A stretch of 8,984 nt of DNA, taken from positions 1,125 to 10,108 of the forward strand of contig DJHY01000224.1 of assembly GCA_002433335.1 (NCBI GenBank). The letters are read 5' to 3'. The position numbers and the translations under genes were made by a program. Shown one piece after another: positions 7,201 to 8,984 of the stretch (positions within the stretch are counted from its first letter, which is position 1; each line of letters starts with the position of its first letter). This stretch comes from Rhodospirillaceae bacterium UBA6608. Its GTDB lineage: Bacteria; Pseudomonadota; Alphaproteobacteria; Rhodospirillales_A; Casp-alpha2. The notes beneath the pieces are model-generated. The model saw only the letters and a list, made by a program, of their open reading frames with translations. It made no database searches and had not been told where the DNA came from.

Positions 7201-7563
7201 GGCATGGTGTTGGTCGTCGATGATGAACGCGACGTTGCGGATATGGTGTCGATCGGGCTTGAGCGTCTAGGGTTCGAGGTCGGCGTGTGCAGCGGCGGCG
7301 AGGAAGCGTTGGAAGTCTTTCGTGAAACCCCGGACCTTTGGCGCGCGGTGATCTCTGACCAGATCATGCCGGATATGCGCGGGATGGAGCTGATCAAGGA
7401 ACTCAAGGCCATCCGGTCCGACATTCCCTGTGTCCTTTGCACCGGATATAGTGAAACCCTGACTGAAGAAACTGCCCGCGCGAACGGCGCGGACGCTTTC
7501 CTGCAGAAACCGGTCGGCTCATCTCGGCTCGGCCGTGTGTTGGCGGAGCTTCTCGGAGCCTAG
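1297..7563 (+). CDS. Giant soluble hybrid sensor histidine kinase with two GAF and ten PAS domains
   Basis: From ATG 1297 the protein has 2,088 residues; an ATG at 1210 would add 29, but 1297 has the good ribosome binding site. Order (residues from 1297): GAF 36-174, PAS 185-300, GAF 328-482, then nine PAS domains from 492 to 1676, HisKA 1678-1755, HATPase about 1766-1948, and receiver 1967-2088. His1702 in GGIAHDFNNLL is the phosphorylation site. The ATP site shows the N box (NANDA), DTGPGIP and GKGTGLGL. The receiver has Asp-Asp at the pocket, phosphoacceptor Asp2021 (ISDQIMP), Thr2049 and Lys2071. All catalytic residues are intact, so autophosphorylation and transfer to Asp2021 are expected. 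There is no signal peptide or membrane segment, so it should be cytoplasmic and sense internal signals or interact with partners. No Hpt domain is present, so onward transfer needs another protein. Most hybrid kinases of this CckA-like type are 500-1,200 residues, so this one is exceptionally long. The ligands of the PAS and GAF domains cannot be told from sequence. Confidence 0.95.
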   Translation: MPGKKREPAKKPRAKTGVTMETLIRNIVEATARTAGEEFLRKFVVALGDELRADLIFIGGVLPDRKFVDTVVFLDGGEFQENFQYPLAGSPCEAVVLENRICTVSSGLRERFPDHAEINRRGIESFIGIPFSGLDGVCKGVVVAMCRGPMDVDDVQASILEFFAGRVSAEIERVRSEENLRSNEALLSAIIDNLPHGLTVKQPDGRFMLVNKEFSRRYGVTQGELLGHTSEETFPQWSDAWQLSRDQETEVADKGGTVTRSLDRAYLDGSTHRLEIVKFPVLADTGELMGIGSLAVDVTERASIEKESLERERILRSYHKALDKIVASDAMASTDAAEAFALLTEVAAETLGVERVSVWRAAKNMEHLECLDLYLREGARHDSGTVLSLDEFPNYFRALQQVEVIDAHDAWSDPRTSDFTGEYLETFGITSMLDAVVHIGDQLKGVLCLEHVGDPREWTLEEQSLARSLAALTSLIMTRQEQLAAERERQSVENRFREVVNALPSSLSLKDRDRRYVFVNKVYERNYGVTAEEAYGRGIDELGLNSPSILAAIAEEDRQVLEEGKSFTSESTRIGRDGEERAALVSKFPIYDQSGQVEMVGTLWTDISDQKDIQRTLEDARARLRAITDNVPIMLCLKGLDGHYIEANKSFADWHEINVRDVPGMRASDLLTAERANVLEGYEKKVIETGEVVVHEGVSRLHHRPDGNPMIFRMIKFPVLDAEGVIMGVGTALLDITEQKMAQQALEDMQARLMAITDNVPIMLSLKDRNGVYQHSNSSFAEWHGCSAEELIGKTSRDLLPAEAVGRIENADREVLETGKVVVFETETVFGHKRSGVPVTLRQFKFPIRDSAGEVTGVGTAMVDITDERRSELALQAHLGKLEEMVAERTVELTEEIAERRRAELELRRSESTMRGILERSPVGIAIVAREPRRRLFVNRSFLELFGAKSEEELNAVAMSDTYVDQSQLERLSNLFDQTGGFDGIEVHRRRLDGALRWVLMHSRLVMFEGQRAALVWHYDITNRKEAEEALARQAESLELTVADRTRELRESEALLSSIIEHLPAAILIKDANRRVERANSMFKEWYGIDPKTLIGKDVVLNEDVQSAEENARRDTQELGVLESGLLLKREVERPFLDGRLHTINVTKFPIYDDDGKIVRIGSIGIDVSVEVEARKALQRHERLLRSLIDNLPVALIMNDEAGRYNLVNQTFCAWYDLEPEDVLGRDISEIADLMGIDPKDVDEQDKLVRSKGIGFDRETERVMADGSNHTVQIRKYPFRDETGEIAGVVSVSVDVTDLRQRERELSTLVENVPGAVFRSRINKDLSGEALFISEGIEEITGYSSEEVTRRINSGDMGLFHPSDMEHVNSTVEEVVSAGAPRETTFRLITADQEERWVFRRSRVVQEDADGWIVEGLLLDITGQRKAEEAIRESEARLQAITQNAPMLLNLKDKEGRFQFVNESFAQWVRHPADQLIGMSIQDLLSPEEAERVSQYEQKVLKSGVAMEFEMASMIPQGDGSRTLQFIKFPVRDDKGEMSGVGTAIMDVTDRKRADAALKESEARFRGLFENAPAGITIKTTGGRYLAMNKTFLEWKGWDLLDIVGRRAVDLFGPNFATIIDEEDNRAVQEGAPVMKETAITCADGRKLVATKITAPMVTPEGQVTGVCSFYVDVSEFREIEAQLQQAQKMEAIGRLAGGIAHDFNNLLGAMMGFNEFLIEDLAQGTPQHNFALRVARAGDRAKQLVSQILAFSRASHGEQAVVDLNTVGEEAVSLLTGSLPVTTRVVFHPSDERVAAMTNAGQMSQVLMNLGVNANDALHGVDGVINISVSRVPAGSDVLQASGSVIQTAPGDFLDIRQTGPQEWMLTAGAVEPSLDHVLVSVEDTGPGIPEPVLRRIFDPFFTTKEAGKGTGLGLAVVHGIVTAHHGAVHVRSRIGEGARFEIYLPCVDPEAERDTTDEVTEKIFGRGMVLVVDDERDVADMVSIGLERLGFEVGVCSGGEEALEVFRETPDLWRAVISDQIMPDMRGMELIKELKAIRSDIPCVLCTGYSETLTEETARANGADAFLQKPVGSSRLGRVLAELLGA
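1402..6324 (+). other. Sensor array of the hybrid kinase: GAF-PAS-GAF-PAS(x9)
   Basis: Module limits by eye: GAF1 1402-1818 (YPLAGSPC, FPDH, SFIGIPF, as in kinase-linked GAFs); PAS1 1849-2196; GAF2 2278-2742 (TLGVERVSVW, GVLCLEHVG); PAS2 2770-3123; PAS3 3163-3510; PAS4 3550-3900; PAS5 4030-4365; PAS6 4453-4806; PAS7 4840-5190; PAS8 5206-5568; PAS9 5599-5946; PAS10 5980-6324. Each PAS starts with a (I/L)(I/L)xxxP-type helix-strand and closes with the D(I/V)(T/S) signalling motif. Seven of ten (1, 2, 3, 4, 6, 7, 9) carry a K(F/Y)P motif before the last two strands, marking one subfamily. PAS10 has a diverged form, while PAS5 and PAS8 lack it and look like other PAS types. PAS8 resembles the PAS_3 fold (ITGYSSEEV, WVFRRSRVV). 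Kinase-type coiled coils (VAERTVEL at 3952-3975, VADRTREL at 4420-4443) flank PAS5. Confidence 0.88.
3163..3900 (+). repeat. Internal tandem duplication of PAS domains 3 and 4
   Basis: A 25-nt stretch at 3178-3202 recurs exactly at 3565-3589, 387 bp (129 codons) downstream, encoding TDNVPIML. Flanking residues also match: LED-two-ARL-one-AITDNVPIML-one-LK in both. The register holds further on: ETGEVVVHE at 3358 matches ETGKVVVFE at 3745, again 387 bp apart. Then KFP, GVGTA and D-I-T follow in both copies with about a one-codon shift. The two domains therefore arose by a comparatively recent duplication. PAS9 (AITQNAPMLLNLKD, GVGTAIMDVTD) is a more diverged relative. Confidence 0.75.
6328..7563 (+). 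other. Kinase core and receiver of the hybrid kinase
   Basis: HisKA spans 6328-6561 with the phosphorylated His codon at 6400-6402. The HATPase part runs about 6592-7140 with the N box at 6736-6750, DTGPGIP at 6949-6969 and GKGTGLGL at 7021-7044. The receiver is 7195-7560, with the phosphoacceptor Asp codon at 7357-7359. Between the N box and the DTGPGIP box lie about 66 residues, a longer span than usual for this fold; it includes an extended segment rich in small residues (about 6793-6925). All catalytic motifs are intact. The core resembles CckA-type hybrid kinases in the wording of its H box (GGIAHDFNNLL) and in the directly attached receiver. Confidence 0.9.
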
Positions 7564-7669
7564 GGTTTCTGCGCCGGGTTCGTGAACTGGAACAGATCGT
7601 GCAATGGCGTTCGGCAAGGTGTCGGAACGGTGCTTCGGCTTTTGGGCTGGGCAGGCCGCCGACCTAGAT

Positions 7670-7674
7670 GGAGG
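7670..7674 (+). promoter_or_regulatory. Ribosome binding site deciding the GTG start of the chemoreceptor
   Basis: GGAGG lies 8 nt before GTG 7683. The alternative in-frame ATG at 7668 overlaps this site and has only a weak GGCAGG upstream; an in-frame TAG (7665-7667) precedes it. GTG 7683 is therefore the preferred start. Confidence 0.6.
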
Positions 7675-7682
7675 GCCTTGAA

Positions 7683-8984
7683 GTGTCTGCAAGTTTTGAA
7701 GAATTGTCTGGCGCCGGTGATCGCGCCACCGCGAAAACCTTGTTTGGGTCGGTCAAAATCGTCTGGCGGGTAAGCGCGATTGTCATTTTGGGAATCACGG
7801 CGATGGCCGCTCTTCTGGGAATTGAATTCTCCGGCCAAAGAGCGCTCGGCAAGTCGACGGCAGAAATCTCCGCCTACAATGAATTGGCTACCTTGAGCCA
7901 GGTGGTCCAGGCGCAATCCCTGCAGATGCGCCGCGCGGAGAAGGATTTCCTGTTGCGCCAAGACGTCAAGTACATCGCCGCATATCGCGAAAATGTCGAA
8001 AAGCTCGAAGGGGAATTGGCGAAAATCCGTCAAAGCGGATTGATTGAAACGAAGGCGGTGGTCGCGGAAATGCTGAGCAATGCCATTCGCGCTCATGGCA
8101 AGCAGTTCGCTGTGGTTGCGGAGCAAATCCAGGCGCTCGGCCTGGATGAAGAGCAAGGCCTTCGGGGGCAATTGCGCACCGCGGTTCATGGTATCGAGAA
8201 AAAACTGAAGGCCGCGGATTTGGATAAGCTTACGGTCAAGATGCTGATGATGCGGCGCCATGAGAAAGATTTCATGCTGCGCGGCGATGAGAAGTATATC
8301 GACCGCGTCCATGCCCGGAGCAATGAATTCAAGGGGCTTCTCGCCTCGACCAGTGTGGCCGACGAGGAAAAGGCGGAGCTTTCCAAACTCTTGGATACTT
8401 ACGTATCGTCATTCGACGCATTCGCCCGCTTGTCCGTCGAAAAAGAAGCGGCGGTCAAGCAGCTGAGCACCATCTATCTGGACGTTACGCCGGCCGTCGA
8501 TGAGCTTGTTGCCTTCTCCGAAAAGGGCGCCGCCAATGCGCGGCAAATGATGTCGGAAACGCAGGCCAAGATCGAACTTTTGATTTTGGGCGGCAGCTTA
8601 TCCGTCGTCGCCTTGTTTATCGTCATGGGGGCTGCCGTCGCCATGAGCATCACCCGTCCGGTGCAGGCAGTGACCTCGGCGACAGAGACACTGGCGTCCG
8701 GAGATTGGACGGTGGCGATCCCTGCCTTGGGGAACAAAGATGAGATCGGCGCCGTTGCGCGGGCCTTGCAGGTGTTCAAGGAGAACCTGATCCGATCCAA
8801 GGAATTGGAAGAAGAGCAGCGGATCGAACAACAGCGCCAAGCGGAACGCGGACAACGCCTGGCGACGTTGACGTCGACGTTCGACACGAGCGTGAGCGAG
8901 GTGCTGAACGTTGTTTCGTCGGCGTCGACGGAATTGCAATCGACGGCCGGCAGTATGCGCGGCACGGCGGAAGAGACGACGCGT
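7683..8984 (+). CDS. Methyl-accepting chemotaxis protein with HBM sensor domain (3' end outside window)
   Basis: The frame is open from GTG 7683 (or ATG 7668) to the right edge, 434 residues, without a stop. A short cytoplasmic N-terminus is followed by membrane segment 1 at about 30-49 (VSAIVILGITAMAALLGI), a helical periplasmic region of about 250 residues, and membrane segment 2 at about 299-322 (LLILGGSLSVVALFIVMG). A HAMP domain starts at ITRPV (323) and runs to about 370. A coiled coil (EEEQRIEQQRQAERGQ) and the beginning of the methyl-accepting signalling region follow. The periplasmic part has two matching motifs, MRRAEKDFLLR at 82 and MRRHEKDFMLR at 190, each followed by D-x-KYI. This repeated EKDF pattern is the hallmark of the helical bimodular (HBM) domain, known in chemoreceptors such as McpS that bind organic acids. 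The ligand here is unknown. The Glu/Gln methylation sites and the CheA/CheW-binding tip should lie beyond the window. It is the only membrane receptor seen in this cluster. Confidence 0.92.
   Translation, partial: MSASFEELSGAGDRATAKTLFGSVKIVWRVSAIVILGITAMAALLGIEFSGQRALGKSTAEISAYNELATLSQVVQAQSLQMRRAEKDFLLRQDVKYIAAYRENVEKLEGELAKIRQSGLIETKAVVAEMLSNAIRAHGKQFAVVAEQIQALGLDEEQGLRGQLRTAVHGIEKKLKAADLDKLTVKMLMMRRHEKDFMLRGDEKYIDRVHARSNEFKGLLASTSVADEEKAELSKLLDTYVSSFDAFARLSVEKEAAVKQLSTIYLDVTPAVDELVAFSEKGAANARQMMSETQAKIELLILGGSLSVVALFIVMGAAVAMSITRPVQAVTSATETLASGDWTVAIPALGNKDEIGAVARALQVFKENLIRSKELEEEQRIEQQRQAERGQRLATLTSTFDTSVSEVLNVVSSASTELQSTAGSMRGTAEETTR

Noticed and set aside
7589..7611. GGAAC...CGTT pair resembling an EcfG general-stress promoter before the chemoreceptor
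   Set aside because: The spacer is 14 nt, while the known consensus needs about 16-17, so it does not fit.
7621..7643. Possible terminator hairpin after the kinase (GTCGGA with TTCGGC, then TTTT)
   Set aside because: The six-pair stem needs two G-T wobbles and would be unstable; not enough to call.
7560..8312. 250-codon minus-strand frame opposite the chemoreceptor
   Set aside because: Antisense shadow of the HBM domain, with no motif or plausible start signal.

Overview
The window is a GC-rich bacterial stretch with every recognisable gene on the + strand. Most of it encodes signal transduction proteins. The codon usage, the CckA-like style of the hybrid kinase core, the 'TGG'-type single-domain receiver and the HBM-type chemoreceptor together suggest an alphaproteobacterium, plausibly a Rhodospirillales relative. 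This is inferred from protein style only; no rRNA or other marker gene is present.

Layout. (1) Positions 2-256 are the 3' end of a redoxin/thioredoxin-fold gene entering from the left. (2) Positions 257-479 are intergenic. They hold two tandem terminator-type hairpins (277-308, and 323-347 with a run of six T), then a 14-bp dyad at 371-384 upstream of the next transcription unit. (3) Positions 480-1173 hold a single-domain response regulator and, overlapping it by 11 nt, a 109-residue charged helical protein of unknown function. (4) Positions 1297-7563 encode a soluble hybrid histidine kinase of about 2,088 residues: GAF, PAS, GAF, nine further PAS domains, HisKA, HATPase and a C-terminal receiver. 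(5) Positions 7683-8984 are the 5' part of a methyl-accepting chemotaxis protein with a periplasmic HBM (helical bimodular) sensor domain. It starts at GTG behind a strong ribosome binding site and runs off the right edge.

How they may work together. The receiver, the small helical protein and the giant kinase lie in tandem and probably form one signalling unit. The kinase would integrate several cytoplasmic inputs through its 12 sensor modules and pass phosphate from His1702 to its own Asp2021. From there it could go, through an Hpt protein not present here, to a partner such as the stand-alone receiver (Asp52). The small helical protein lacks a recognisable Hpt motif and could be an adaptor. 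The chemoreceptor next door suggests a link to motility or taxis, but this rests on neighbourhood only.

The most notable object is the kinase. Ten PAS domains in one soluble chain is exceptional, and the chain shows signs of growth by duplication (PAS3/PAS4 share a 25-nt identical stretch 387 bp apart) and of fusion (two kinase-type coiled-coil linkers lie inside the array).
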